A stretch of DNA of 64,000 nt from Cytophagaceae bacterium (GCA_027488815.1 JAIYAX010000012.1:595379-659378), one strand, 5' to 3'; numbered from the stretch's first letter, positions 23,733 to 33,952 are shown. Notes: generated from the sequence alone by a model not told the origin. Program-made: numbers and translations.

Positions 23733-25118
23733 ATGGCAGATTACGAAAAGGAAGAGGAGTTAAAGGCGACTGATCGATATTATGCAACTAGTCTGGTCAA
23801 GACGGTAGGGCTTTACCGGCGAATGGCCTACACAATGGCAGTTGTTTTGGCGATTTTGTTGCTGACTACCTTTCTTCCGTGGACACAGAATATCCGATCA
23901 CGTGGCGTTGTTACCACATTTAGCCCACAGGATCGACCACAAACCATCAATGCTACCATACCCGGCAGGATTGAAAAATGGCATGTCATTGAAGGTCAAA
24001 AGGTAAAGAAGGGTGACACGATCGTGAGTCTCTCGGAAGTAAAAGACAAATTTTTTGACCCTCAGCTTTTACTCCGAATTCAAGAACAGATCAATGCAAA
24101 AAAAGGATCACTTGATGCGACCAATCAGAAAGCCAAAGCTCTTCAGGCCCAGATTAATGCGCTTTATGATGGTAGAGAGTTTAAAATCCGGCAGGCTAGA
24201 AACAAAGTGCTTCAGGCTCAGCTTAAAAACCAAAGTGACAGCATCGACTTTGTAACGGAGCAGGTCAATTACCAGATCGCAATTCGCCAATTTGATGCAC
24301 AAAAGAGATTATATGATCAGGGGCTGAAGTCGTTGACGGAGTTGGAAGACCGTAAGCAAAAACTACAACTTTCTCAAACCAAACTGGTGTCTGCTGAAAA
24401 CAAGTACCTTACGTCAGCAAATGAGTTGGTCAATGCCAGAATTGAGCTAAACTCCATCAATGCAGAATACCTCGATAAAATTTCAAAAGCTGAGTCCGAT
24501 TTGAATTCAGCCCTTGGCTATGTGTTTGAAACAGAAGGGGAAATCGCCAAAATGATTAATGAATATGCGAATCTGGAAATCAGAAGCTCATTCTACCAAA
24601 TACTTGCCCCTCAGGATGGATTTTTAGTAAAGGTGTTGAAAGCCGGGATCGGGGAGACGGTCAAAGAACAAGAGGCCATCGCCACGATTATTCCTTTAAA
24701 ACCTGAGTTAGCTATAGAATTGTATGTCAAGCCGATGGATGTTCCCCTTCTGGCAAAGGGCAGAAAAGTACGTTTGCAATTTGACGGATGGCCTGCTCTG
24801 GTCTTTTCAGGTTGGCCAAACGTGTCGTTCGGAACTTTTGGAGGGCTGGTCGCTGTGATTGACAACATCGATAGCCAGGGTAAGTACAGGATATTGGTAA
24901 AACCTGATCCGGATGATCCACATCCTTGGCCCGATTTAATCAGGGTCGGCTCTGGTGCGTTTGGCTGGGCTTTACTTCAGGATGTACCCATCTGGTATGA
25001 GCTATGGCGACAACTTAACGGCTTCCCAGCTGACTTTGTGAATGATCTGCCCTTGGATCATGACAATCCAAGCATGAAAAAAGAAAGCAAAGAAGAAACT
25101 GCACCAAAGGAAGAATGA
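23733..25118 (+). CDS. HlyD-family membrane fusion (adaptor) protein
   Basis: A 461-residue adaptor linking the ABC exporter to the outer-membrane channel. One N-terminal membrane anchor (about 31-49, AVVLAILLLTTFLPW), a biotinyl-lipoyl-like half (TINATIPGRIEKWHVIEGQ with VKKGDTIVSLS), a long coiled-coil hairpin (about 115-285), the second lipoyl half (ILAPQDGFLVKVL) and a beta-barrel region. The C-terminal tail is charged (Lys/Glu). It starts three bases after the ABC gene and overlaps the TolC-like gene by four bases (ATGA), a tight operon. Confidence 0.9.
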   Translation: MADYEKEEELKATDRYYATSLVKTVGLYRRMAYTMAVVLAILLLTTFLPWTQNIRSRGVVTTFSPQDRPQTINATIPGRIEKWHVIEGQKVKKGDTIVSLSEVKDKFFDPQLLLRIQEQINAKKGSLDATNQKAKALQAQINALYDGREFKIRQARNKVLQAQLKNQSDSIDFVTEQVNYQIAIRQFDAQKRLYDQGLKSLTELEDRKQKLQLSQTKLVSAENKYLTSANELVNARIELNSINAEYLDKISKAESDLNSALGYVFETEGEIAKMINEYANLEIRSSFYQILAPQDGFLVKVLKAGIGETVKEQEAIATIIPLKPELAIELYVKPMDVPLLAKGRKVRLQFDGWPALVFSGWPNVSFGTFGGLVAVIDNIDSQGKYRILVKPDPDDPHPWPDLIRVGSGAFGWALLQDVPIWYELWRQLNGFPADFVNDLPLDHDNPSMKKESKEETAPKEE

Positions 25119-26530
25119 ACCGGAGCTTTTTATTCTTTTCTTTTTTCTTTATAGGGCTTACAATCAAAGCACAAGCTGTAGATACGCTATACCTTACTCA
25201 GAAAGAATTTCTTAAGGCCGTATACGATAATCATCCCTTAGCTTCTCAGGCCAGGCTGTTAAGCGACTTTGCTAAACAACAGCTTAGGTTCACTCGTGGT
25301 GGGCTGGATCCAAGCATTAAGGGCAACTATGAAGCAAAAAATTATAAAGACAGCAGGTACTATGAATACTTCGGCACTTCATTGGAGTTACCTTTTTGGT
25401 TGGGTGATTTAAAGGCGGGATTTGATCAAAACAGCGGTTCTCGCATAAGCAATGACCGGTTCACAGTGGATGGCGGGGTGTCTTATTTAGGGCTAAGCAT
25501 ACCTGTGCTACAGGGGCTTGTTATTGATGAACGTAGAAATGCCATCCTTCAAGCCAAAGCATTCCAGTCCATTGCCGAAGCAGAACGAATAAAACTAATC
25601 AATAAACTACTGCTCTCTGCAGCCAAAGATTATTGGGACTGGGCTTTTGCCTATGAGCGACTTAATCTGCTTTCAGAGGCGTATGGCCTTGCTTTTTTTA
25701 GATTCAGTGCCATCAGAGAAAGAGCGATTCAAGGTGATGCAGCCTATGTAGATACGCTTGAGGCCTATTTACAAGTGCAGAATTTTGATGTTCAGCTTCA
25801 GCAAGCCTCGGTTGACTTTAGTAACATGGGCTTGATGCTTTCCACCTATTTATGGGATAGCACTGGTGCTCCCGGGCAATTGCTCGATGGAGTATTACCT
25901 ACCTGGGATAATTCCGTAGCAGAACTGCCGGATACAGTTGATTTAAATGAGCTCATGCAATTTGCCAGCTTGAATCACCCTGAGTTGATTAAAATAGAAG
26001 GGAAACTTGAGCAATTACAGTTTGAACGAAAACTGGCCATTGAAAAGTTCAAGCCAAGACTAGACCTGAATTACAACTTACTTTTCGCAGGAAACAGCCT
26101 TCCCACCCAGAAGGAAGTAAGGGGATTTCAGTGGGATCGCAGCGCAAAATTTGGTTTGGATTATAAGATTCCAATCATCTTTAGAGCTGAAAGGGCTAAG
26201 TATCAATTGGCCAAAATTAAAATTCAGGAAACAGAGTTTGAGAGGTCACAAACCAATCGGCAAGTGCTTAACAATGTAGAGACGACCTTTAACGAACTTG
26301 TTAATTTATTCAGGATTAGTGCTATTCAAACTCAGATAGTCGCAAACAATCTGGCATTAAGAGAGGCCGAGCAACGTAGGTTTGACAACGGTGAGAGTTC
26401 TTTGTTCATTATTAATGTCAGAGACGTAACTTTAGTGAATAGCCGTATCAAGCTTTTCGAGCTCAGGGCGAAGTATGCCAAGAACCTCATTGCTCTTCAG
26501 TGGGCAGCAGGACGTGTACAATTAGATTAG
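25115..26530 (+). CDS. TolC-family outer-membrane channel
   Basis: A 471-residue outer-membrane efflux protein with a signal peptide (FLFFSFFFIGLTIKAQA). The body shows two long alpha-helical repeats of the TolC fold (for example FLKAVYDNHPLASQARLLSD near the start and LMQFASLNHPELIKIEGKL in the second half), with beta strands such as LDLNYNLLFAGN between. It forms the outer-membrane exit of the operon. ATGA overlap with the HlyD gene. The intergenic region after its stop carries a promoter element for the giant gene and no clear terminator. Confidence 0.9.
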   Translation: MNRSFLFFSFFFIGLTIKAQAVDTLYLTQKEFLKAVYDNHPLASQARLLSDFAKQQLRFTRGGLDPSIKGNYEAKNYKDSRYYEYFGTSLELPFWLGDLKAGFDQNSGSRISNDRFTVDGGVSYLGLSIPVLQGLVIDERRNAILQAKAFQSIAEAERIKLINKLLLSAAKDYWDWAFAYERLNLLSEAYGLAFFRFSAIRERAIQGDAAYVDTLEAYLQVQNFDVQLQQASVDFSNMGLMLSTYLWDSTGAPGQLLDGVLPTWDNSVAELPDTVDLNELMQFASLNHPELIKIEGKLEQLQFERKLAIEKFKPRLDLNYNLLFAGNSLPTQKEVRGFQWDRSAKFGLDYKIPIIFRAERAKYQLAKIKIQETEFERSQTNRQVLNNVETTFNELVNLFRISAIQTQIVANNLALREAEQRRFDNGESSLFIINVRDVTLVNSRIKLFELRAKYAKNLIALQWAAGRVQLD

Positions 26531-26633
26531 CTGAAGTAAGATATTTAAGATAATGTTACAGTTTATCTGCCTGTGACCTCACGGTTATGAAAACTTAATG
26601 CAAAGTATGAAATGAGGCAGATGTAATATTTGT

Positions 26634-26641
26634 TACTTTTG
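26634..26641 (+). promoter_or_regulatory. -7 promoter element for the giant surface-protein gene
   Basis: TACTTTTG matches TAnnTTTG exactly and would give a leader of about 40-48 bases to the ATG at 26689. No TTTG occurs at the expected upstream distance, so this is only a half-match. Confidence 0.35.
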
Positions 26642-26688
26642 TAACCACATAACCAATCATTCGTTAAAAGCAGGAGTATATCATAACC

Positions 26689-29600
26689 ATGAGGTTGAAA
26701 CCAACAACACTAACCACTGCGACTGTCTTTGTATTGCTATTTTCTTTGTTGCAGCCAGCTTATGCTCAACGTTTTTGGGTAGGGGGGTCTGGCAATTGGA
26801 GTGACACTACGAGATGGGCAACCAGTAGCGGTGGGGCTGGTGGTGCATCAGTACCGACAGAATCAGACAATGTGTTCTTTGATGCAAATTCAAACGGTGT
26901 CGGTACTGCGGCCTTTACTGTCACTTTGGATGTCCCTTCAGTAGTCAATCAACTGAATTTTACTGGCACTGATGGGATTGCCACTTTTGCCGGAGTAAAT
27001 TCATTAACGGTTCATAGCACAGTTACTACTGTTGCCAATTGGAACCCCACGTTTACAGGAGTTTTTGTTTTAGCAGGTAATCTGCCATTTACCACTAGCA
27101 ATATCAACTTTACAGGCCAAAACTTTGCCGGAGGAATCAGAGTTAGTGCCAATGTTGATGGGGCAGGATGGCAATGCATTTCTGGAACTTTAAGTACTGT
27201 AGGAGCAATCCAGTTGGTTCGAGGCATCTTGAATTTGAATAATAGACCTGTAACGGCACAGTCGATTTCCGCCAATGACCCTGGCAATTTCGATCGCTCA
27301 TTACTAATGGGTGCCAGCTTAGTTACTTTGAACGGTAGCGGTAACATCATTGATTTTACCGACAACTTAGGCGCATTTACGTTCGACCCGGGTACCGCTA
27401 CGGTTAACATGGCCACAACAGGTGGTATTACTGTCATCTGTGGCAACAGCAGCAAAACCATGCCCATTCTGAATGCCACTTCACCGGGAAGTTCAATGGT
27501 TATTCAACCGACAAATACAATTGGAAATACAACTACTTTCAGAGCAATTTCTTCAGTAAAAACAACACTCAACTTTACAGGAGGCGGAAATTCGCTGTTT
27601 TCAAGCACCATTACTGTACCTAATTCATCATCAGCTTCATTTGGAGGACGGAACTTGCAGTTTGATGCCAGTCTTTTAGTTACAACGGGTTCAGTTTTCT
27701 CTTTCACAAATGTTGGTACGACAATATTCAATGCAAGTTTAACAACCAATGCCACCTCCAGCCTCACCTTTACAAACAGCATGACGACGGGCACTTTTAA
27801 TGGCCCGATTACGTTTGGTGGGACCACCGTCGCTTTTAACAATTCAGGTTCCAATACATTTGCAAACACCGCACCCATCACTCAGAATGTCGGTACTGTC
27901 TCGTTTTCAAACAATGGAAACAATTACAACGGGAACATCACACTTGGCCAAAATGTAATCTGGAGATTTTCCAATGTCGGTGTGTCAAATATCGCCGCTA
28001 CAAGTGAACTCAGATCAATTGCTCTGTGTGGGACAGTGGGTACTTACCCAACAGTAAATGCAGTGACTGGCACTGCATTTATAAATATTGCCACCCCCAG
28101 AACCTGGTACAACCTTAGAATAGGTAGTTTGAATGTGACCGGCTCATTGATCGCAAGTTTTGGTAGTGTAAATCTGGGAGGCAACACCAATGTCACCTTC
28201 GGTACAGCATCTGATACCAGGGTAGTTTATTGGGTGGGGGGGAGCGGCAACTGGAATGATCAGAACCGCTGGTCTACTTTTTCAGGTGGTCCCGGAGGAG
28301 AGTGCGTTCCGGGTACTGTGGATAGCGTGGTTTTTGATGCGAATAGTTTTAGTTCGGCCGGGACGGTGAATTTGAATGCGACGGCAACTATTAGGGATAT
28401 CAACGCAGGTGCAATAACTCAAAATGTTAATATATCGGGTGCTTCACTTATGAATATCAACAGGAGTGCAATTTTTTCTGGTTTATTATCTGTGAATATC
28501 CCTTCACTAAATTTTGTTTCTGTTGCATCAGGAGTATTTAATCCAAATCTGTCAACTATTAATTCACCAACTGTAATTAATAAAACAACTGGATCTTTAA
28601 TATTGGGCTCTACACTAAATGTGACCAACTCATTCACAATAACATCTGGTTCATTTAATTCCAGTTCAAATATACTTAACGTTCAAACCTTGAGGGCCGA
28701 CGCACCTGGAGGGTCAGTTGTAGATTTCCAAAATTCAACAATAAATGTTTCAGGTGGAGTTTCTGGATTTGATTTGTCATTTGCAACAACAAATCTGACG
28801 GCAGGCTTGTTATTAAATGGGTCAAATATTGTGATCCTCGGCGTTGTTGAAACTGATTTTCGAAACGGAAACAAAACCCTTTTCGATGTCACAATTACCT
28901 CTGTTGGAAATATGTCGATAACAGCAGATAATTCTCCAACAATTTATACTTACAATAACATCGTTATTCAATCAGATGGGTTTTTTTCGGATTTATCTAC
29001 TTCAAGAAAAATCATCAACAATGTTACAACAGGTCTTAACTCAAATTTTACTTTGTTTGGAACAAATAATTTAATAAATGGGACCGTTTCTATTGGCTCA
29101 ATTACAAATGCACTTCGGAATGTTGCTTTCAATAACTCAAATACTTTTAATGGATCTGTAACTGTTGCTGGTCCAAGTAATGCTTCTGACCGGGTGCAGT
29201 TTTTTAACTCCCGCTTCAATTCCACAGTCACCCTTAATTCTAATGGTGGGCGTGCACAGTTTAGAAACAACTGCTATTTTGTAGGGGCTGTTGATATTCA
29301 AAATGACCTTACCGCCAGTGATCCGGCGGCTATTTTCTTTGGAACAGATACCTTTGAAACTAATTTTAATCTTGGCAACGGCTCTATTGCCCGATTTACT
29401 AATTTAAACACAGTTGGAACTAGCACTGTATTTCTGGGTCCGGTTACAGTTGGGAATGACATTGCAGTTGGAAATTGTGACTCTCAGAGAGACATTGAAT
29501 TCTATAGCCCGGTAACAGTTGGAAACAACACAACCTTCCAGTTTTGCAATTCTGCCGGCAGATCTACTTTTTTCTCAAACCTTACCATAGGCACTAATTC

Positions 29601-32600
29601 TCAGGTGAGGTTGCGTCGATTTGTTTATGTGTTTGGTCGCTACTTTCAAGGAAATGCGGGTAATGCAATATTCTCAGAATTAAGTGATACAGCTTATTTC
29701 AGGGGAAGAGTAGAATTTTTAGGCAACAAAACCTTTGTTTATTTTCAACGACAAGTCAGATTTGACAGTGCTCTTGTTTTTGGAGATAATAATCCTGATG
29801 TTAGGTTTAATGAAACTGCAAATGCACCAAATATCAGCTATTTTTACGGGCCTGTTATCATTGGTAATGGTGGTCAGTACATATTCCGCCGTGGTAGCCA
29901 AATGTTTGATAACTTCACAGCTGGCAACAATTTAACATTACGTTTCACTGAGACAGACCCGGGAACAGGTTTTGGAGGTAGGTCAACAGTTATTAGGGGT
30001 AATGTAGTGATTGGAACAGGTGGTTCAGCGTATTTTCGACATTTGAGTAGATTCTTAGGCAGGTTCACCAAAGGTTCAGGAGGTGACATCAGATTTTGCA
30101 CCAACAACGACTCTACTTATTTCGCAGGGCAGGTAAGTTTTGCAGGAGGTACATCCCAGATTCAATTCAATCGAACGGTATTTTTTGATAGCTCACTTAC
30201 CATTGGGAATACCAATGGAAGTATTATTATAAATGATCAATCAACCAACACACCTGGGTCACTTTTCTCAAGATTTAGGGGTAATGTGACCATAGGATCA
30301 GGAAGCAACATCATCAGCAACCGGCGGGTACAATTTTCAGGTACTCTTATTATTGGGGACAACTCAGTATTTAGTACCAATTCCATTGATGGGGGATCAG
30401 CTATCACAAACACCTCTACTTTCCTTGATACAGTTAGGTTAGGAAATACTTGCACAGCCAACTTTTCCCGAATTAGTCAATTTGCCTCCAATTTGATCTT
30501 CGGGGATAATTGTACTGTAAATCTAAATGCGAGTGGAGGGGCAGTTGAGTTTAATAGTGCCCCAACTACTGCCCTCTGGCGATTAGGTGTAAACTGCGTG
30601 GTTACCTTTAACCCAGGCTCTGCAAATACAATACGCAACTTTAATTTGGGGCCCTTTACCCGTGTGATCTTTAACAACAACGGTATAAACAACACCTTCC
30701 GCACGATCAATTTCACTAGATTCGTTACGGTTTTCTTTAATTCCCTTGGTGGAGTAAATTCAATTACCAATGGAATAACAGGAAATAACACCTGTGGGTC
30801 ATGGAACTACATCAGGACCAATGTGCCTAATCAACAAACTGTTATTAATTTAGGTACTGCAAGTACTGTTGATGAGTTTGTAGCCCAAGACATTAATAGT
30901 ACAGGCTCTTTATTGACCATCAACTCAGGGGTCAATTTGGTCAATAATACAGGAGCCATCACCTTTACTTCCGCACGTACTCCAAGAACTTATTTTTGGG
31001 TAAGAGGCACAAACAATACCCAGCTTTGGAGTGACTCAACCAACTGGTCTCTCACCAGTGGTGTCACCACCAGCCCAACTGCAGGACTTTGTATCCCCTC
31101 ACCTGTGGACAGCGTGGTGTTTGATAACAATTCATTTAATGGAACTAGAAGAACTGTAGTGATCGATTTGCTCAATGTATTCAGCAAAGGCATGAATTGG
31201 ACCAATGGAATCACAAATGCACCTGAATTGCAAGGAATTGCTCAAAACACTCTAAACATCAATGGTGAGCTTACCATGCCAGGCGGTTTGATGACCAATA
31301 CTTTTGCTGGCTTAACGCAATTTGGCTCAGCAGAAGTAGGCACAAAACGTATTAATACAAATGGAGTTACCTTCAATGGTCCGATATTATTTAACAGTCA
31401 ATTTGGTAACTGGCTGATGACCAGTAATTTCTTCGTTGGGAATGGATTTAATGGGAACATCACCTTAAGAAGGGGGAATGTGAATGCCAACACCACAGGT
31501 GTTCGTATCGCATTGCAAGGTTCTTGGACTGTAGAACCAGCAAATGCCCCAGCGCCAGCCCCTTCCTTTACAGCAGGTATAAGTACTGTAGAGTTTTTTG
31601 GAGCAACCTCAGGAGTCGATATCATTACAAGAGGGAATGATTTCTATAATTTGACGGTCAACAAGACCAATGTAGGAGAGATCGTCGAAATAAGAAACAA
31701 TGCTATTGTAGTTAGAAATGACCTTCGATTGGTGAGAGGACAGCTTACTGATGCGGGCAATGGATTTGATGAAGGTGCTTTCCAGATATCAGGTAATACT
31801 ACAGGCACAGGCCTTCTTCTGGTCACAAATAATGCAACTTTACATATAGGGCGTTCAGGTGCTTGGGCAGGGGGAACCGATGATGGAACAGTTGGCAATG
31901 CAGGTTCCCCAGGCGTTGGAGCTACTAACAATACCACCTTTCCAACCGGATGGAATACCGCTCAATGTAGCCTTGAAGTAAATAGTCGGGTAATCTACCG
32001 AAGACATGGTTTCCAGCCTGTGTCAGGTGTTCCTAATTATGGAATATTAGAGTGCCTTAACCCTAATCCTTGTGGTGCAACTTGCCCAAGAATGAGGTAT
32101 GCAACCGGACCTTTGACCATTTTTGGGCAGCTGATCCTACTAAACGGTATCTATTTGGCTGACAGTGGCTTCCAGATAACATTCTCCGCTTCAACAGCCC
32201 TTACTATGGAGGCTTTTTCTGAGTTACAATTGGGTAGGGCTGCTTCACGCACTATTTTCCCATTGAACTTTGTAACTGCTAATATGAATCTTGACGCCAC
32301 CAGCACCGTGGTGTACAACAGCGGTGTTCCCGGAGGTCCAAACATTCAGGATGTGGCATCATTAGCAGGAGCTGGAAACAACAGCTACGGAAACGTTATC
32401 ATCCGCAAATCGCTTGCTTATCGTGGATTTGCAGTTGGAGCCACACCTACTGTTTTTGCAGAAACAACAGGAAGTTATGCGGATAAACGACTTATAGGGA
32501 ATATCATCGTAAGAGGTAATCTGACCATTGAGAATCGAAATTCTTTTGATGTAACTACCGGTAACTTTTTAATTGACTTAAGAGGCAATTGGGTAGGGCA

Positions 32601-33906
32601 AACGGATTCCCGATTCGAGTCCAGAGGAGGAACTGTTCTCATGTCAGGTGGAAACGCTCAAACCATAGCTGCAGGAACCAGCCAACATGATTTCAACATC
32701 ATTCAAGTTAATAAGACTGGGAATAATGTTACCTTAAATACTCCGGTAATTTCACGTACCCGGGTTGATTTTACCAATAGGTACATCGTAGCAACATCGG
32801 TTAACCATTTGTTTTTCCAGGATAATGCCACAGTAGGTACCGGAGGAAATGCACCAAGAAATGCTTCTCACGTCATTGGTTGGGCAAGAAAACAAGGAGA
32901 TGATGCCTTTACTTTCCCAGTGGGTAATGGTCAGTTTTACAGGGCAATTGGTATTTCAGCCCCTCCGAGTGCGACAACCGTGTTTGCAGCAAATTATGTT
33001 CGTGCATTCCCCCAAGGCTCTGTAGGTGCCCCACTAGATGCATCTTTAAGAAACATTAGCGTTTTAGAATATTGGAACCTTGACCGAATCGTAAATGCTG
33101 GTGGAGGCAACTCTGCCGCACAGGTTACGCTCTCTTGGGTTGATATTGTGTCTGGGGGTGTTGGTACTTTTGACTCAGTAGTCGTAACTCGCTGGAACGG
33201 TACTTTTTGGGCCAATAGTGGACCTGCTCCTGGGGGTCCCAATCGAACGGGAAATAATCTTAATGGCACGGTAACTACCTCTGCTGCCCTGGATGTGTTT
33301 AGCCCTTTCACTTTAGGCTCGGTAGCAAGATTTATATTTAATCCCCTTCCGGTCAATCTGATCAGCTTTAATGTAACCCAAAGTGCCTCAACAGCAATTA
33401 GCGTCTGGAAAGTAGCCGAGGAGCAGGAAGTAAGAGAATACCAGATTGAGCGCAGTATCGATGGAAAAAGTTTTAGCCCTATAACTAGTATAGCAAGCCT
33501 TAAGTCATCTTCAGCAGAATATAGGTTTGTCGATCAATCTCCTGCTTCGGGTTGGAATTACTACCGATTAAGAACCATTGAAGACAATGGAGATGTAAGG
33601 CTATCCTCTGTAGTTTCCTTGTATTTTGAAACAGGTAAAGGCTTTAACCTTTCATTATTCCCTAACCCAGTTACTGGTGGAAACCTTACGATTAAGTCCT
33701 TTGAAGGGAAAGCGAACATCAGGCTTAACTCAATTGTAGATCCTATGGGTCGTAGGATTGACCTTGGTAAATCAGAGACGGGGCTCTTTGAGACAGAACT
33801 TCAAATACAGTTAAGCCCTTCTCTGGCTTCTGGAATCTACTACGCATTGGTTGAAGTTGAAGGTGGAAACGGAGAGCTTGAGCGTATCAAATTCATTGTT
33901 CAGTAA
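26689..33906 (+). CDS. Giant T9SS-secreted surface protein, beta-solenoid-like repeats
   Basis: A 2405-residue exported protein. Signal peptide 1-27 (core VFVLLFSLLQPAYAQ). Three copies of a module with WVGGSGNW followed by a D.VVFDANSF-type segment start near residues 29, 513 and 1435. Between them lie long Asn/Thr/Gly/Ser-rich stretches with strand-turn repeats (F.G.V.IG.G....F), suggesting a beta-solenoid adhesin. Near the C-terminus a fibronectin-III-like domain (PLPVNLISFNV..., about 2220-2315) precedes a type A T9SS sorting domain (LFPNPVTGGNLTIKS, ending IKFIVQ). It should be exported by the Sec system, then secreted and surface-anchored by the T9SS. Adhesion or gliding is inference. 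G+C drops markedly between about 28.4 and 29.15 kb. Confidence 0.88.
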   Translation: MRLKPTTLTTATVFVLLFSLLQPAYAQRFWVGGSGNWSDTTRWATSSGGAGGASVPTESDNVFFDANSNGVGTAAFTVTLDVPSVVNQLNFTGTDGIATFAGVNSLTVHSTVTTVANWNPTFTGVFVLAGNLPFTTSNINFTGQNFAGGIRVSANVDGAGWQCISGTLSTVGAIQLVRGILNLNNRPVTAQSISANDPGNFDRSLLMGASLVTLNGSGNIIDFTDNLGAFTFDPGTATVNMATTGGITVICGNSSKTMPILNATSPGSSMVIQPTNTIGNTTTFRAISSVKTTLNFTGGGNSLFSSTITVPNSSSASFGGRNLQFDASLLVTTGSVFSFTNVGTTIFNASLTTNATSSLTFTNSMTTGTFNGPITFGGTTVAFNNSGSNTFANTAPITQNVGTVSFSNNGNNYNGNITLGQNVIWRFSNVGVSNIAATSELRSIALCGTVGTYPTVNAVTGTAFINIATPRTWYNLRIGSLNVTGSLIASFGSVNLGGNTNVTFGTASDTRVVYWVGGSGNWNDQNRWSTFSGGPGGECVPGTVDSVVFDANSFSSAGTVNLNATATIRDINAGAITQNVNISGASLMNINRSAIFSGLLSVNIPSLNFVSVASGVFNPNLSTINSPTVINKTTGSLILGSTLNVTNSFTITSGSFNSSSNILNVQTLRADAPGGSVVDFQNSTINVSGGVSGFDLSFATTNLTAGLLLNGSNIVILGVVETDFRNGNKTLFDVTITSVGNMSITADNSPTIYTYNNIVIQSDGFFSDLSTSRKIINNVTTGLNSNFTLFGTNNLINGTVSIGSITNALRNVAFNNSNTFNGSVTVAGPSNASDRVQFFNSRFNSTVTLNSNGGRAQFRNNCYFVGAVDIQNDLTASDPAAIFFGTDTFETNFNLGNGSIARFTNLNTVGTSTVFLGPVTVGNDIAVGNCDSQRDIEFYSPVTVGNNTTFQFCNSAGRSTFFSNLTIGTNSQVRLRRFVYVFGRYFQGNAGNAIFSELSDTAYFRGRVEFLGNKTFVYFQRQVRFDSALVFGDNNPDVRFNETANAPNISYFYGPVIIGNGGQYIFRRGSQMFDNFTAGNNLTLRFTETDPGTGFGGRSTVIRGNVVIGTGGSAYFRHLSRFLGRFTKGSGGDIRFCTNNDSTYFAGQVSFAGGTSQIQFNRTVFFDSSLTIGNTNGSIIINDQSTNTPGSLFSRFRGNVTIGSGSNIISNRRVQFSGTLIIGDNSVFSTNSIDGGSAITNTSTFLDTVRLGNTCTANFSRISQFASNLIFGDNCTVNLNASGGAVEFNSAPTTALWRLGVNCVVTFNPGSANTIRNFNLGPFTRVIFNNNGINNTFRTINFTRFVTVFFNSLGGVNSITNGITGNNTCGSWNYIRTNVPNQQTVINLGTASTVDEFVAQDINSTGSLLTINSGVNLVNNTGAITFTSARTPRTYFWVRGTNNTQLWSDSTNWSLTSGVTTSPTAGLCIPSPVDSVVFDNNSFNGTRRTVVIDLLNVFSKGMNWTNGITNAPELQGIAQNTLNINGELTMPGGLMTNTFAGLTQFGSAEVGTKRINTNGVTFNGPILFNSQFGNWLMTSNFFVGNGFNGNITLRRGNVNANTTGVRIALQGSWTVEPANAPAPAPSFTAGISTVEFFGATSGVDIITRGNDFYNLTVNKTNVGEIVEIRNNAIVVRNDLRLVRGQLTDAGNGFDEGAFQISGNTTGTGLLLVTNNATLHIGRSGAWAGGTDDGTVGNAGSPGVGATNNTTFPTGWNTAQCSLEVNSRVIYRRHGFQPVSGVPNYGILECLNPNPCGATCPRMRYATGPLTIFGQLILLNGIYLADSGFQITFSASTALTMEAFSELQLGRAASRTIFPLNFVTANMNLDATSTVVYNSGVPGGPNIQDVASLAGAGNNSYGNVIIRKSLAYRGFAVGATPTVFAETTGSYADKRLIGNIIVRGNLTIENRNSFDVTTGNFLIDLRGNWVGQTDSRFESRGGTVLMSGGNAQTIAAGTSQHDFNIIQVNKTGNNVTLNTPVISRTRVDFTNRYIVATSVNHLFFQDNATVGTGGNAPRNASHVIGWARKQGDDAFTFPVGNGQFYRAIGISAPPSATTVFAANYVRAFPQGSVGAPLDASLRNISVLEYWNLDRIVNAGGGNSAAQVTLSWVDIVSGGVGTFDSVVVTRWNGTFWANSGPAPGGPNRTGNNLNGTVTTSAALDVFSPFTLGSVARFIFNPLPVNLISFNVTQSASTAISVWKVAEEQEVREYQIERSIDGKSFSPITSIASLKSSSAEYRFVDQSPASGWNYYRLRTIEDNGDVRLSSVVSLYFETGKGFNLSLFPNPVTGGNLTIKSFEGKANIRLNSIVDPMGRRIDLGKSETGLFETELQIQLSPSLASGIYYALVEVEGGNGELERIKFIVQ
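26770..26892 (+). repeat. WVGGSGNW module, copy 1
   Basis: Encodes RFWVGGSGNWSDTTRW through NVFFDANS directly after the signal peptide. Shares WVGGSGNW, a SSGGAGG-like turn, a Pro and a D..VFFDAN end with copy 2. Confidence 0.8.
28225..28350 (+). repeat. WVGGSGNW module, copy 2
   Basis: Encodes VYWVGGSGNWNDQNRW through VVFDANSF. It is the closest match to copy 1 and marks the left edge of the low-G+C stretch. Confidence 0.8.
29410..30540 (+). repeat. Degenerate strand-turn repeats in the giant protein
   Basis: The translation repeats a loose unit of roughly 40-50 residues: a strand like F.GPVTVGN, a turn, a strand like Y.FRRGSQMF, then FTAGNNLTLRF. Examples are FYGPVIIGNGGQYIFRRGSQ, IRGNVVIGTGGSAYFRHLSR and FRGNVTIGSGSNIISNRRVQ. 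Consistent with stacked beta-solenoid coils; exact unit boundaries are not resolvable by eye. Confidence 0.55.
30991..31137 (+). repeat. WVGGSGNW module, divergent copy 3
   Basis: Encodes YFWVRGTNNTQLWSDSTNW through VVFDNNSF. The Gly-Gly-Ser core is replaced by RGTNNTQL, but the W, SDS.NW and VDSVVFD.NSF positions are kept. Confidence 0.7.
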
Positions 33907-33926
33907 TCACATTAACATTTCTTTTG

Positions 33927-33952
33927 AAAGGCGGTCTTTTCCGCCTTTTTTT
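33927..33952 (+). terminator. Rho-independent terminator of the giant gene
   Basis: AAAGGCGG and CCGCCTTT form a perfect eight-pair stem with loop TCTTTT, followed by an unbroken T-run. It ends six bases before the pyrD ATG. Confidence 0.9.

Noticed and set aside
26766-33356. Many long open frames on the minus strand opposite the giant gene
   Set aside because: They mirror the repetitive Asn/Thr/Gly codons of the real gene, lack starts with signals, and show no family features.
26689-33906. Giant protein as substrate of the adjacent ABC/HlyD/TolC operon
   Set aside because: It has a Sec signal peptide and a T9SS sorting domain, so the T9SS is the expected route. Adjacency alone is not evidence.
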